Origin: Isoetes taiwanensis
Taxonomy: Eukaryota > Streptophyta > Lycopodiopsida > Isoetales > Isoetaceae
Direction: 5' to 3'
DNA length: 64,000 nucleotides
Assembly (NCBI GenBank): GCA_021234155.1
Contig: JAJEKV010000494.1
Location: 105,999 to 169,998 of the forward strand
Positions 12,711 to 25,332 of this stretch are shown here, in pieces (the stretch's first letter is position 1; each line of letters opens with the position of its first letter). A program made the translations under genes and the position numbers. The notes beneath the pieces were generated by a model that worked only from the letters and a program-made list of their open reading frames with translations, had not been told where the DNA came from and made no database searches.

Positions 12711-12783
12711 TGGAGAAGTTTGGTATCAATCCCAATACCTCTCGCATGCTAAGCGATCACTCTACCATCTGAGCTACATCCCC
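12711..12783 (-). tRNA. tRNA-Ala(AGC)-like sequence, probably decayed
   Basis: The minus strand reads GGGGATGTAGCTCAGATGG, then an anticodon arm TCGC-TTAGCAT-GCGA with anticodon AGC, and ends CTTCTCCA. This is the plant tRNA-Ala plan. The A and B box regions are recognisable. However, the acceptor stem has one mismatch and a wobble pair, the T stem has one mismatch, and the T loop reads ATTGATA instead of ATCGATA. It may be a tRNA pseudogene or the head of a tRNA-derived SINE. I would not count it as an active gene without expression data. Confidence 0.65.
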
Positions 12784-13269
12784 CATATCAAACTCTATAT
12801 TGTCGACTGTGTGTGGTGTCACAAGAGTTGAATTGAATGGACTTGACTGATATTCGAGCTCTCCCCAAGTTCATCTCCACCATAGTCACTTCTATTGCCA
12901 CGTCGACAAGCCAACCAAACAAATAAACATTCTGCAAAATTGCACCGCCCAAAGTTTTCTCTAAAACCAAAATACCAACCTGTCATGTATGTCCATAAAT
13001 ACAAGCCTCCATATACCATATGATTCTGGGTAAAATATTACCCAGAATACCAACTCTAACCAAGTATACTTCCAAAACCATTGGACCGATCCAACTAATT
13101 TAGGTCTCTAACCCCTTTCTCTCATACATAAGGGTGCAAACAATGATCAGCCATCATCATACAACATCTATAACTTGAAATGTATCGCGGATTCAACTAA
13201 TCCTAATCACATGCATCTAATTTACAACTAGTGCTTATTGATTAGGGTGCATGATCTGAATCTTGAAAT

Positions 13270-14540
13270 GTGGATTTTCACCTTTAAAGTAAGGTGATGA
13301 TATTGAAGTTTATTTGGGGGATTCTCATTGGTAAGGATGATTTTCCGAGGTTGCTGATGCAGTCGATTCAGCATTGTCTTCCATTTCATAAGGCCACCAT
13401 TAAGCCTCTCCTTTCTTGGACTTTGCTTTATCATATACATTCGTATCCTAATGGTTTTCCCTTTCTAAAGGGATTGCTTGCTGCTTGGGACACTGTCAGG
13501 TCTCTTTTTCATATTAATCCTGAGGCGTGTCTTCAGCTGTCTACTTCATGCTGGTGGATTCCTTTACAGGACACTCCTGAGAATATGCCTCTAAGTGGCA
13601 TTCATCCAAAGACACAACGATGATGGATAGTAGCTAGTATAAGCACTATTGCAGCTTGGTATGAGCCTGGTCATCTCATGTCATGGGAAGCATTTAGAAC
13701 AAAATTACTGCTGTACAAATGGAAATTTGGACTCGCATTGCTGCATTGTTGCCACAGGATTCTGGCCCATAAATTAAAGTAACTGTATGGAATTTCCATC
13801 ATGGTATCAAGCCAGGGCGCTTTGTTTCTTCTATGTATAAATTGCTTCCACATTCTGCAATCTTGCCTCCGTCTAATAGATGGCATCTTCAGGTCCCTTA
13901 GCCACAATGGAAAAGTGTTTGGACATGGGTATGGGATAAGTTGCGTCATCCCAAAGTGGCGGCCTTGTGGTGGCAAGTGATCCATAGATGCCCCTCAGAG
14001 TCAACAAAGCTAGTCCATAAAATTGATATTTGATTTCGTGAGCTCTATCCTTTTATGTATGCAAAGGGTTGAAAGTATTGAGCATTGTTCTTTCTTGTGT
14101 GAGCGGCTTCGAAAGATATGGTCTTGGTTGTCAACCCTATTTGGCACGTCTCGATCTAGCCAGCAAGTTCCCTGCTCGCTATCTATCCTGATGCACGGTA
14201 CAAATGGCGGAAATGAGCTTTTCATCTTGTGTGTGGCTGGCTGTCATGGTCGATCTCGAAGAGAAGGAGACTATTTATCTTTAAGGGCATGGATACTGCA
14301 GATGAGATTCTTTTTCAGTGGACAAAGAATAAAATTGTTATGGCTTATAATTGTTCTTCTCTTGATCAAGAGAAGAAAGTATTGATTTGGCATACTTACC
14401 TTCAGATTCGTTCTTATGCATAGACAGGTGGTTGTGGTCAGTTGGATCAGTTTGTCCACTGGGGTTATAATCCTGTCTTTGCATTTTATGTTGTTATAAT
14501 TTTGATTAGTAAATAAAGTTTGTTATCCTTCAAAAAGAAA
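13270..14540 (+). pseudogene. LINE retrotransposon 3' fragment (RT C-terminus, zf-RVT)
   Basis: Non-LTR retrotransposons copy themselves by target-primed reverse transcription. Only the 3' part remains here. In frame pieces I read FLKGLLAAWDTVRSLFHINP (about 13453-13512), a KVAALWWQVIHRC segment near 13954-13992, and then LLCMQRVESIEHCSFLCERL (about 14053-14112). The last two match the reverse-transcriptase zinc-binding domain pattern of plant LINE ORF2, W..P-K...WW......P followed by C...ES..H.F..C. Frameshifts separate the pieces. The unit ends with an AATAAA signal near 14512 and a short A-rich tail. The endonuclease and catalytic RT parts are absent, as expected for a 5'-truncated copy. 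Confidence 0.65.
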
Positions 14541-17500
14541 ATATATAACCAGTTATGTTGGTATCAAAGTCCAAAAACAAGGAAAATCATTCAAATTTGG
14601 CTAAAAAGAAGGGGCCAAATCAATAGAACATGGAGAATAATTCTAAAATGGCATCGATCCGAGCCCTCGGATCGTTATTCTGGGATGGGATGAGCAGCTA
14701 TATATGTGCTCATCCTTCTTGTGGCTCGTTATCGGCGTCTTCTCACAGCAGCAACTCTTTCCTTGTCCATTGCTTCTCCTCTTTCCTTGCCATTGCTTCT
14801 CCTGTCCACGATGCCCTTGTCCAGAATGTTTTTTCCTCCACTGGATCTCTTGTCCAGCTTCACTACCCGATCTCTTCTCAACATCATCGCCCCAGCAATC
14901 TTTATGGCAAGTTTTTTTGTGGTTCGTCTTTTGGCAGGTGCGCCTCTCTACACTGTATTTTTTGCGGTGTGATTCTTTCTATATTATGAATCGAGCTATT
15001 GTCTCTGGATTTGTGCACTTTCTACTCTGATTCTTGTCTTTCCTATGCTATCTATGATGATCTCGCTGCTTGCATGTACTCATGTCCTCTACAGCATCAG
15101 CATGCATGGTTAGGTAGGGCACAATCTTGCGGAAAGCTATGGCACTGTACAACATTAAGGAGCCGGATTAAATTCCTTTTTCCATTATGCGGGTTTGAGT
15201 AACACTTGGTTATGATTGGATTGGATTCAGCGATCTGTTTTCCAGATTCCAGCTTATCATTCTTCTCTTTTCACGTCACATTTTTCTTTTACTTGATGGT
15301 TTGATCTCTTCCTTGTGAACATCTCTGTGCTTCAGGTCTGCCCCAAACGACTCTTCTAGCCATCCACAGATTGTTTATCCACAGATTATCCACGGATTAT
15401 TTTCACAGATTATCCACAGATTATTTTCGACTCTTCCTGCAGCAATGGACTCCTCATCACATCTAGGTATGATCACGGCATGGCATTCGGATTGATCCAG
15501 GTATGGCATCCAGTTTATCAGACATTTACCTGCCATCTCGCTGTCCATCCCGATTGTGCAGGTCCACCATTTTGCTCTTTTTTGCCTATTCTTAACCGCT
15601 TCTGAGTTAGCTTCGAACCCATCGCTTGTTGTCCTGAGATCATATTTGGTTGAATCGGCTTGGGTTCCAGTAGATCTCGTCCTTTTGTTTCTGGCTGTGC
15701 ATGCCCATCATCGATCTTATCCTTCTTTTTTCTGGTTGGGCATGCCCATTGTCTGCACCTCTCGCCACAGATCCAAGTTAACCTCTAACTTGCTCTCACA
15801 GACTGGCGCATAGATCCGCTCTCTCCCTGCTCTCCTCCGCTCCCTAGCCTCTTCTCCTTGATCCGGCCAGCTTTTTTCCCATTCCGTTCCTTTATCTTAG
15901 AGGGGTTTCATTCTTCCTATATCCCTCCTGCTTTATTCTTCTTGTCATTATTTTTAGCCTTGGAACATATTTTAATGTTGTTTTTGGGGGCATTCTACCT
16001 CTTTTTTTTGCCTTCACCTGTCTTCCGATGCTTTTTTATGCATCTACCTGTTGGGTCTCACTTGCTTTGTGGCTCTAGGTTAATTCGTGTCACTCTGCCA
16101 TCTTAACCATATTCCATTCCTTTAGCTATCAATTTTATCCTGGACCATTGTTCAAGTGTTTGTCTAGAGTTTTGGTTAGGTACATAACATCATCCACAGG
16201 CCGCATTCGTGGATCTTAAGATGGATTTCTTGCAAAACTACAACCTATTTTTTTCAATCTCTAACTTAAATTGTTGTTTTTGTGGAATTTTGAAACAGCC
16301 AAACAACAAAACCAATGTCTAGTCATAATTTTTCAAAGTCTTGCTATGCGTTCGAACACAATTGTCTTTGATGCTTATAATTACCAGACGAATGACGTTT
16401 CCTCCCTGACATTTGTTATCTTTTGCTACTATCATTTTCATTTCAATATCCACTCTTAAGTTATTTGTGGCTTTCCACCTTTAGAGTGCTCTCGCCCCTT
16501 GTAAGTTGCTACACTTCCCTTCTCTAACCCCTTTGCCATCCCAATCTCTGGCCTATGCCTTTCTCCATGCCCTTGATCCGGCTGGCTTGTTCCTTTCTCC
16601 CTTGTATTGATTTACTTTAGAGGTTACATTCACCTCTTGTCTAGAGAAATAGGTTTGACTTGTCAATTATTCAACCATCCTCCCATGTTACCATTTGCCA
16701 TTAGATTGCCTTAGCCTTGCCACCACTTGTCATATTTATTTTAACCCATGCTATTATAACTATCGCTCACCTTCTTTTTCCTCCGTATCTTGCGATTGGG
16801 CTTTTTGGTACCTTTTTGTCAAGAGAGTTCTCCTTTAACGTTATTTTTGACTTCATTACCCACCTCGATCTTTTTCTTAACTTCGTGATAGCCAATTGCA
16901 CCATCCCACGGAACCTCACTCATCGCTCCACGCTTCGCTTCACAAAAGTGCTATTCAATGCACCTCGCTTCTGTGTGGACATGCTTTTCCGGTTTGTTTT
17001 GATATATATGCAACGCTTTTTATCTCTATCTAACACTAACAAAGATATCCTTTCGTTATTTAAGATAGTCGCTTTGTCATCATGCTACTTAGCCATTTTC
17101 TTTTTTTTTACCATTTTCTTGGCTAACAATTTTATTATGGACCATTGTTCCAAGTTTGATTTGTCTTGCCTTTTTTTGGGTGCCTCGCATAGTTATTTTC
17201 ATTTTTGTTCACAAGGATTGGTTCTTAGATTTGCCTTCGATTATGTACTTACATAACTGGATTTACATTGAACCCTTCTTTCTATTCATTTGATCCCCTT
17301 TATACTTTCAATTCATCTTGCTTTTCTACATGACACCCTATGTTTCTAAAATTTTTATACCAATACATTAAGTTTGTTATTCAAATCTTATTGTGGTATT
17401 TTTTGATATCGCTTTTTATTTACTCCGTGATATATCTTGTGTTGCCCGGTCCTCAAATTTCACTAATCCGTAGAGGTTTTTGGTTTGCACATGTTACATT

Positions 17501-17830
17501 TCACATTTTATGATGCTCTATTATTTTGTCCAGCCATTGTCATTCATGCCTGGGTATACAATAAGGGTAGCTCATCTTGGGATGTTCTCGCTTCTATCGA
17601 CGATCCATATTCGCTTATTTACATATTGCATTTCATGTTCCTTTCATACATTTTTTGGGCATAGCTATCGACCAAGTTTGTTTCTAGACCACATTTCCTA
17701 TTTGTCTTGCGTTACACATGTTTACATCTAGACTTAAGATTGGATTTGTCTTGTTTGGTTTGAGTTTGTATAATGGTGTTATCTATATATACGCGCGGAT
17801 TTTTTCCGACTCAAGTTTGATATTCCCTTA
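14541..17830. other. T-rich region without supported genes
   Basis: The plus strand is strongly T/C-rich for 3.3 kb. Its frames, including one of 179 codons at 16717-17256, are Phe/Leu/Ser-rich as expected from composition alone. Short degenerate blocks recur: CTTGATCCGGCYRGCTT at about 15857 and 16572, and a TTTTAT...GGACCATTGTTC block at about 16128 and 17132. The region may be an old, scrambled repeat. Near 15367-15430 a 16-base unit containing TTATCCACAGAT is repeated about four times. Confidence 0.5.
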
Positions 17831-18719
17831 TCTCTAAGCCGATGCGATGAAAAATGGCGTATGCGGGCATTATCGTGGGGGTTATCTTCCTAGAGATTTA
17901 AACAATAAAATGTAGATTAAACACAGTTTACAGCGAATTAAAATGGGATCAGAATAGTTGAAACGTGGGCCGGTGTTTATATTTTGTATTTTACATCAAG
18001 AATGTCTATTACATTCTTAGATTAGTTATGGATAACATAGCAACATAGGGCGGCAAATGATATATTGTTATACGCGGTTCGCAGTTCACAGAATATATTA
18101 GAGCACGGAAAATAGGGTATAATCTTACAATCTTGCGGCCTTCGAGCTATCAAACGGATCGGAAAGACAAGGCAATATAGGACAGCGGAAATAGTATGGC
18201 ATATTAAAATTAATCGTAGACAAGGCTAGAATAGAGTACGATCATGATGGAACCTCGGAAGAGCGCTGTGACGGACACAAAAATGCAAGACTAACAGTAA
18301 AGTAATCTAGGCAGGAGCAGAAGCGGGAAGGATTCAAAAATTCAAAATGCCAAATCAATAACATTGAAGAAACGCTCCCCAAGCATGGATACATGGCAAG
18401 ACTGCTGCCTAGCCACGGAATCAGCATGGTGCCAGATAAGCGAGCGTGAAAGAATTAGTTGAAAGGCTCTAATGTCACATTAAATAAAGATAGATAGATA
18501 GATAGATGGTGAGGCATACGAAAATAGCCGTTAATGACCCTACCCGCACCTCCACGTAAAAGGCATGTGTGGTACATTCTCGCGTAAGATATCTAAGAAT
18601 GAATACGCCTCCTTAATTTCGCAGATAATAAATAAAGAGTGGCTGCAACGTATTACCTATGTGATAAGGACAATAGTGGAAGAGAGACGAACGAGAAAAA
18701 GTGGCGGGAACGGCAGACG
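17831..18719. other. No supported gene
   Basis: There is a (GATA)n microsatellite at about 18489-18508. The frames are short and unremarkable. Confidence 0.45.
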
Positions 18720-18778
18720 CAAACCCTAAAATCATTCATTACATAAATAGTTGGGCACCTTTTGTCCTTTTTAGGGTT
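18720..18778 (+). promoter_or_regulatory. Candidate promoter with telobox-like motifs
   Basis: AAACCCTAAA at 18720-18729 is a plant telobox, and TTAGGGTT at about 18770-18777 is a reverse-oriented partial copy. A TATA-like ACATAAATAG lies between them at about 18741-18750. Teloboxes are typical of promoters active in dividing tissue. This points to transcription of the open frame just downstream. Confidence 0.4.
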
Positions 18779-18825
18779 CTAACGTAGTGGGGAATGCAGA
18801 AAGACATAATTTCACGCCAGACAAG

Positions 18826-19383
18826 ATGGAGAAGGGTAAGAGAGTGTTAGAAGCGCCTTTAAGAGCCGGAACGGCAAGAAGAAAAAAGCCGCCAGCAAAG
18901 AAACCCGTGAAATCTTACTGTTCCATGGAATCCCGAGCTGGAGGAGGAGGGGCTGTGGTGCATCTGCGAGGAGGACTGCCTGTGTTTAGAAACGGGTCTT
19001 ACTTCATGCCCGAATCATGGCTTCGAAGTTCACCGGCCCTGCTCGCGGACAGATTCACCACGCTCAGACAATGAAAGATCTCGGATACACCAAATTATTA
19101 GAATATCTTGAGTTCGGGTCGATCGAACCATCAAAGGTGAGGAGGCGGGATAAGGAGAGAGTTATGAAATGTTTTCATATGCTACATGCACGATCATCGA
19201 TTTAAATCTAAAACTTACAAGCATGACTTGATAATAGGAGATTTCAGCAAGGTTTGCGGCAATGGTTGCGAGAAGAATCTAGTAGAATACACCTGCCGAG
19301 CTCTGCTAGCCATAAATTCGGAGAAGATAAGGAAGGATGGGGAGACATCGACGAAGAAAGGACGGATCAGTAGGCCGAAGTGA
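18826..19383 (+). CDS. Candidate gene of unknown function
   Basis: Behind the telobox/TATA-like region, a frame from the ATG at 18826 runs to 19074 and encodes a basic protein (MEKGKRVLEA, RRKKPPAKKPVK), which could be a nuclear localisation signal. Further overlapping frames follow at 19017-19205 (with the segment VRRRDKERVMKCFHML) and 19186-19383. They could be one protein broken by base errors or joined by splicing. The RRRDKERVMKCF stretch faintly recalls the helix before the SRA domain of SUVH methyltransferases, but no SRA or SET domain follows, so I do not assign it. The promoter context and basic composition are what favour a real gene. Confidence 0.3.
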
Positions 19384-20639
19384 AGAGAAGATGACCAGGG
19401 GTAGCTCAACAAGGATAGGATTTGGTGGAGAACACCGGGGTTTTTCTGCTTTTATTTTGCTTTTAGTGTTATGCTCTTTTCAACTGCTTTTAGGGTAATT
19501 TTGCTATCTTCATATTTTCTACTATGCTTCTGCAAAACAAAAATCTAGTTGTATGGGATCGTGCAAGGAAGAAAGAAATGAATCGACTCACATGGACCTG
19601 GGGGGATGGCATTGTAATTGTAATTATATTGATATATGAATACAATATGGAATGAACTGTATTTTCCAGAATTGTGAAGTGGTATTGTAAACAGCAGTAG
19701 GGGCTATCCAATAAGAAAAAATGTAATAGCATGCACAACAGTAAAAAGGATAAGTAAACAGATGAAAAGTCACAGGATATCGACACAGGGACGAGTCGAA
19801 CGAAAACGGGAAGGGCTCTAGATCAGGCAAACGCAACAACGGACAGCTACAAACTAGGACACGACGGGAACCAACACTGAACACAAAAGGTGGTGAAGGT
19901 GGTGGACTCGGGAGGAACCCATGACAACGGGAGAGAGGAAACAGAACAGAGATGGGTGCCAAGTCAGACAGGTACACTGAGAGAGAAGTGAAGGGATGCA
20001 TACGCGACAAAAATAACAAGGGGAACGGACATTGGAGTTACACGGAAAAGGTAAAACCATCAGAGTGGACAGAATAAGTTGCGGGACAGAGGCCCAGCCT
20101 CCGCCGCACATCAGGATAGCGAGGGCTAGACCCACCAACTGGTAAACTGTACCACTGCAAATCCAACCTTTTTCTTAGAAACCCAGCTAGTTGCCAAGGC
20201 CTTAGAAATTGTTGTCACACATTGGTATGATACACCAACACACGTTATAGGTACACTACCATCAAGTATCTTCTGCCATGCCTTTATATCATAGATAATT
20301 ATCTAGGAATTCATTCTATCTAGGTAATTTAGTCTAACACACCAAGTACACCCAGTGAATGAGTCTCCTTCTACCACCCCATAACAATAAATAAGTACCT
20401 TTCTCAATGCCTAGTAAAGTGCCAAATGCCAAGTGGGTCATTTGAGGTAGAGTGGATAAAGGTATAAAAATAGGGTTTGTAGAGTAAGTAGACATAAGTA
20501 ATTGTTGTTGTGGTAGTATTTGTTGCCTTGTGCACCTTTGGGCAGTAAAATAGGTCAGGAGAACCTTCGTTGCAGATCCTCGAGCCTCGACAGTGGAGCC
20601 ACTCGACAACATCAACGAATTGAAAGTAGAGGGCAACCT
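19384..20639. other. Intergenic or possible LTR leader
   Basis: No coding is supported. A TATA-like GGTATAAAAATAGGG at about 20461-20475, a stretch down to about 20580, and a frame opening at 20641 could be the promoter end of the gypsy copy that follows. The sequence does not match the LTR found at the other end of that copy. Confidence 0.35.
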
Positions 20640-21692
20640 TATGGAAGAAATTTCAGCAAATCAAAGGCCAAGATGGTGTACAGGGAAGCCCGAACATAAA
20701 TAATAAAGGGGAGCCTATAGGAAGAACGACTGCGACATCAAAATTAGATACAAGAGTTGCCAAGAGGGCTATGCAACAGCCAATGGGCATCATGGCACTT
20801 ATAAAAAAATTGATCACATTAGGAGAGGATCATCTCCTAATCAAGGATATTCTCCAGGTGCCATATTGTCTTGAGGAAGGGCACCACATCAATGACTAAT
20901 GTCACAGCTACGTCGCCAACAAGTAGACGACTTCATCGACTTATGACATCAACAGTCCTAAAGGATGAGACTGGACATACCTCCTAGGAAGGGCAACTAT
21001 CGCAGATATACAGGCCATAGTAGTATCAGATTTAGACTTCAAGCAAACATGCGTTGACTAAGGAGGTATTACAAGCCAGCAAGGGTGGGCTGCTCAGGAA
21101 TAGGAATATGGCAACATTGCAAGAAACTTCTTCCTCATCAGCCCCGATACTTCAGACCAGCTACATCAACCTCGGCAAGCACCATCTCAAGATCATGACG
21201 ATCTTCTACCTTAGAGATTGGAGGTCAAATACCATCAAGAAGAGGCATCATGGGGGACCAAATACCAGCATTACTAACTAATCACTCAAGATTATAGTCC
21301 CTGCACATGGATGCAAAATAAACTTCTCTCAGGAAGAGAAGTTGCACAGTTAGAAGGGGTAAGGCACTCAACATTGTCATCAGCCTTATAACAACAGCAT
21401 GTGACCAGCAGGACGAAGAATCGAATCAACAAGGTCAACACAACAATATCAATTCAGGAGTTAGAAGAATCATCCTCAAATCTCGTAACTTCCAAAGCAG
21501 ATGAGCCGGCATGAAAGATTCTACACAGTGGTGAACATTATCTTCAAGACTTTGGGATGCGTCATCGAGCCTTGTGTACATCACCAAGTCCACTAAGATG
21601 GATAACTTTAATGAAGATAGTCAACATCAACATTAAGGACGAGAAGAGTCAAGAGTCAGAATAAGTTCGACAAAAGAAAGCAGGGCACACGA

Positions 21693-21718
21693 ATAGATAG
21701 ATAGATAGATAGATAGTA
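21693..21718. repeat. (GATA)n microsatellite
   Basis: About six GATA units inside the decayed gypsy copy. Confidence 0.9.
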
Positions 21719-22479
21719 TTTTTTACGTCATGCCACGACATATGATTATACAACGACTCCAAGGAGACCAGATTTTTCAACAAAGTATGGATCATCGCCT
21801 TGCTACCCCAATGACTAACGACTACACCAGCTTTAAGCAAGCTAGAGGACCTATCAGATAGTTGAATAACTTAGAATTATGGGTGATAACATCCATGAGG
21901 GGATTGGGACGAAATTTCGAGTAGATTTTGTCATTTCTTTTAGAAAGATGGACCCAAGAATTGAGCAAAGCTTTAAGGATTGGGAAGAAAAATGTATGGT
22001 ACAATAATTGTATACATTGCTGGCAGATATCCAACATATTGGAACCTCTTCGTGAGCTTGATCACTTCGCTAAGAAAGATTCAATAATAGGATGACCGTC
22101 TAACCATGTATATGATGAGTACTTCAATAAAGATAAGGAATAATCCGACCAAATGAAGGGACGCAATCTAATAAGTCCGGCCAACTTCTTAGATGGCATC
22201 AACTCAAAGGTGGGACTATTTCAAAAGGGCAATAATTAAGAAAGGGGAGATCCTAGAGTATAGATTAGATCTAAAACAAGAATAATTATTTAATTGCATA
22301 GTTTTTATGTGTGCCCAAAGGTAAGGTCATGCTTACTAAACTTGTGGCCATAGATTTATGTAAGTAGTTATTTAACTTGTAACCTTGCACCTCCTAGATG
22401 GCGGACATCTTTAAGAGCAAGACACTTAAGTCTAAATCTAGTCCAAGGTAATTATGGCAAGGCCAAGTAATTAGCAGCA

Positions 22480-23310
22480 CCAAGGGAACAAGAGTCAAGT
22501 TCGACATCAACCTTAAGCGGAGCAAAGTAGAGCATCGGCACCAACTTATGTACATTGGCAATTATGACCTCATAATAGACATGCAATATTAAAGCCGGCT
22601 AAGGCAATAATTGATTATCATAAGCAAGAGATGTTATCCCAGCACCAAAGGGCAAGTACCTTATAATTAAAGTTAAATTAAAGTACCTGGTGAAGTGCAT
22701 CATGAGGAATGAGGTCGTACATACTTAAGCTACAAGTCGTCAACCCCGACCGCAATAGTAAGAAGGAAGATGCTACTTCGGAACAGTTGCCTCGACCAAT
22801 TTCTAAGTTAATCAAGAAGTCCCATGATATACCTCTAGATGAGATTTGAGAGCTTTTGCTCTATAGAGGCGTAGAGTCTGAAATCACTCTTGCACTGTGA
22901 TGCGCAGAGCCAACAAAGCAAAAGCTCTTTATAGAATGAGCACTTCCGAAAGCTAGCGTGAGCTCAAGAAGCAGTTGTAGGAGTTGATCGACTTGGGATC
23001 CTTTCGGCCAGGATGGAAGTCTAAAGATGTATATCAACCATGGGCAACTCAACAAGCAAATGACATAATGGATCAACCCCAAGAAGCAAGATCCTTCTAC
23101 AAAATTGACTTAAACTCGGGCAATCATCAAATAAGGATGAAGGGCGAAGATAATTATAAGGCTCCTTCAGAAGACGGTATGGGCATTATGAGTTCACAGT
23201 AATGCCCTTGAGTCTATGGAATGCTCCACCAACTTGTATGCATTTGAGGAACGACATCTTCGAAGATTCCTTGGATGATTTCTTCATCAATTACCTTCGA
23301 CGGCATCGTG
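22480..23310 (+). pseudogene. Gypsy protease end and reverse transcriptase N-terminal part
   Basis: Reads include the NYDLII motif of the protease end, ELIDLGSFRPGWKSKD (about 22981-23028), FYKIDLNSGNHQIRMK (about 23095-23142) and NDIFEDSLDDFFINYL (about 23253-23300). These are the classical gypsy RT blocks LxxLGxIRPS, FxKIDLxSGYHQIR and MNxIFxxxLDxFVxVYL. The catalytic YxDD block is missing because the sequence jumps straight into integrase after FINYL. Several frameshifts and stops separate the blocks. Confidence 0.7.
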
Positions 23311-24480
23311 ATCAAGAATGTCAGTTGTGTCAGCAGACAAAGGCAGAACAACTTCAAACCCTGAGTCTTGAACCTTCGAAGTTATCAAAGATGGTTTTTA
23401 TAGCGGGCCTTCAAAAGACAGCAAGAAGCTTTGAAGTCTTGATGGTTGTGGTATATAACTTATCAAAAGGGCACATACTTGCCATTTCACACCATAGACA
23501 CCGCTTTGGATCTAGCTGTGTGGTCTACATAAGAGTTTTTTTAGGTTGCAGGGAATGCACAGGTCGATCATCACCAATAGAGATCCGAAGTTCTTTAGCG
23601 ACATTTAGCAAGACTTCTTCAACACGAAAGCCGCACCAACTTGTGGATGAGTTTTGCTTATCATTTGCAGTCCAATGGGAAAAAATAGATCGCACCAATA
23701 CAATTTTGGAGAACACGTTGAGAAACTATGATTGGAACAAGCAATCTAAATGGGCCGATTACATCCACCTGGTCAATTACATACAATAATATGAAGCAAG
23801 AGTCATCGAAGATGTCTCTTCCATGATCAGTTACAGTTATCAATGCTTGACCCTAGTTATGTGGCATAATCTAGTGCCCAAGGTGGAAGTTTCTCAACAA
23901 CGACAGCAGATACGCAGCAATTTATGGTAGAAGTACGAGAATATCTTCAAACAACAAAGGCACATCAGAAGAGTCTAGCATATAGACATAAAACTCCTCG
24001 AGAGTTTGTGCTGAGAGATAAAGTTTGGCTCAAGTAAAGGTCAAGCAAGGGCAATTGTAAGAAGCTTGCTCCTAGGTGGGCAGGACCCTTCAAGATTTTG
24101 AAGCGAGTAGGATCCAGACCTACAAGTACCCACCTTAAAGTCCACATGGTCTTCCATGTGAGCCAGTTGAAGAGGCACATTCCAAACCCAGAGGAGGTTT
24201 TGGATACTCCAACTTTGTTGGAGATGATGGGGAAACAAGCTGAAATAGTGCCCGAGTTAATCCTCGTCAAGGCATTCAAGAAGACGAGAAGGTCTCAATT
24301 CCTCCAATATTTGGTCAAGTGGAAGCACTTGCCCATGGAAGACGCGGTATTGAAGCAGGATCTAGAGAAGCAATACCTGGACTTTATGAAGGAGTTCGAC
24401 GGCCAAGTCATCTTCGAGCTGGTCGACGCCGACTTGCCAGGTGCTCAGCCTAGTGTGCTCTTAGTTAGCTTGAGTAAAGC
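23311..24480 (+). pseudogene. Gypsy integrase and chromodomain-like C-terminus
   Basis: The segment starts with the zinc-finger end QECQLCQQTKAEQL and continues with LMVVVYNLSKGHILA (integrase core, about 23430-23475). A degraded catalytic region and WADYIHLV follow. The C-terminal part has [18 protein letters not shown] (about 24061-24111), VHMVFHVSQLKRHIPNPEE and a chromodomain-type LQYLVKWKHLPMEDA (about 24302-24346). Integrases of chromoviruses use the chromodomain to select heterochromatin. The frame is open across the RT-integrase junction from 23202 to 23789. Confidence 0.7.
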
Positions 24481-24729
24481 ACATGCATTCTAGTCAGTAA
24501 GGTGCATGTGCCAAAATCTTGGACGTGTAGGCGATGATGGGATACGCCCCAAAGGCATTCTCTAGGCCAACATGCACCAAGGGTGCGCATGACCAGGAGG
24601 GTCATGTGAGAAAGGAAGTTAGGCATGGTGAGGGATGATGGGACATCTGTTGGATGATCTCTATGCCACGATGCGGGGCATGCGCACCTGACCATAGGGG
24701 GGTCATGGTGAGGTATAAGTGATCATGCC

Positions 24730-25332
24730 ACGATTCTCTATCCGCCCGTGGAACCTCTAGACCCTGGGAAGGGGAGATGCAACCCTTCCTGCCTCGACGG
24801 ACCGGGGAGATGCAACCTGGAGTAGTCCCGATGGGTGATACCATGGGATTGCGTATCCGGAAGGCTAGAGTCATGCCAGAGCCTGATCTAGCCCATCTGC
24901 AAAGTATGCACAGGAGGGGCGGATGGAGTGGTCAACCCTAGCCATTGTCTCATGCCAGCCCCGCCATTGTTATGACTCCTGGCCCGCTTATCTTGAGGCC
25001 TAACCAAATACCAACCTCCTTATGAGTCGGAGCCATGGTTAGGAGCTCTCATGTTTTATGGCATATGTTTATCTTCTTTGTAGTTACGGGATATGTGGAT
25101 GGGCTACCCTTCAAGTAGTATGATGTGTTGTTATTGCTGGTTCTCGACGTTGTTTATGCTTTGCACGGATAGGAGCCCATAGGGAAGGGCGCCGCAAGAC
25201 ACCTTTCGTGTCCCCCTTCCGCACTAAGGTCATCCTAGAGTGGGATAGACGGAGGGCCCGCGGCGTCAAGGACCGGATGGGGATTTCCTATGGAGGTACG
25301 GCCGGGCCGTGATATTTAGTAGGGGAGCCACA
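24730..25332 (+). repeat. Partial 3' LTR of the gypsy copy
   Basis: This corresponds to the last 600 bases of the 1634-base LTR at 62170-63803 (reverse complement), including GGAGATGCAACCC and GGAGCCCATAGGG blocks. The first kilobase of the LTR is missing, so the internal region is joined directly to the LTR middle at about 24730. Confidence 0.75.

Larger units (their letters stand above)
20640..25332 (+). mobile_element. Decayed Ty3/gypsy chromovirus copy
   Basis: Pol domains appear in order on the plus strand: a protease-end motif NYDLII (about 22560), reverse transcriptase start, integrase and a C-terminal chromodomain-like segment, then an LTR remnant ending GGAGCCACA at 25332. The LTR remnant (about 24730-25332) matches the 3' part of the LTR of the large minus-strand element at 62170. 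The pre-LTR segment (24430-24740) matches 52790-53200. It is therefore the same family with deletions. No matching 5' LTR is visible near 20640. The region before 22480 is too decayed to read. Confidence 0.7.

Noticed and set aside
15367-15430. Repeated TTATCCACAG resembling bacterial DnaA boxes
   Set aside because: The context is plant nuclear DNA. A short degenerate tandem repeat explains it.
16717-17256. 179-codon hydrophobic frame that looks like a membrane protein
   Set aside because: The region is T-rich throughout; Phe/Leu/Ile-rich frames without stops are expected there. There is no gene context or conserved motif.
18787-19205. Possible SUVH-type methyltransferase (RRRDKERVMKCF segment)
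   Set aside because: The similarity is short and no SRA, pre-SET or SET domain follows.
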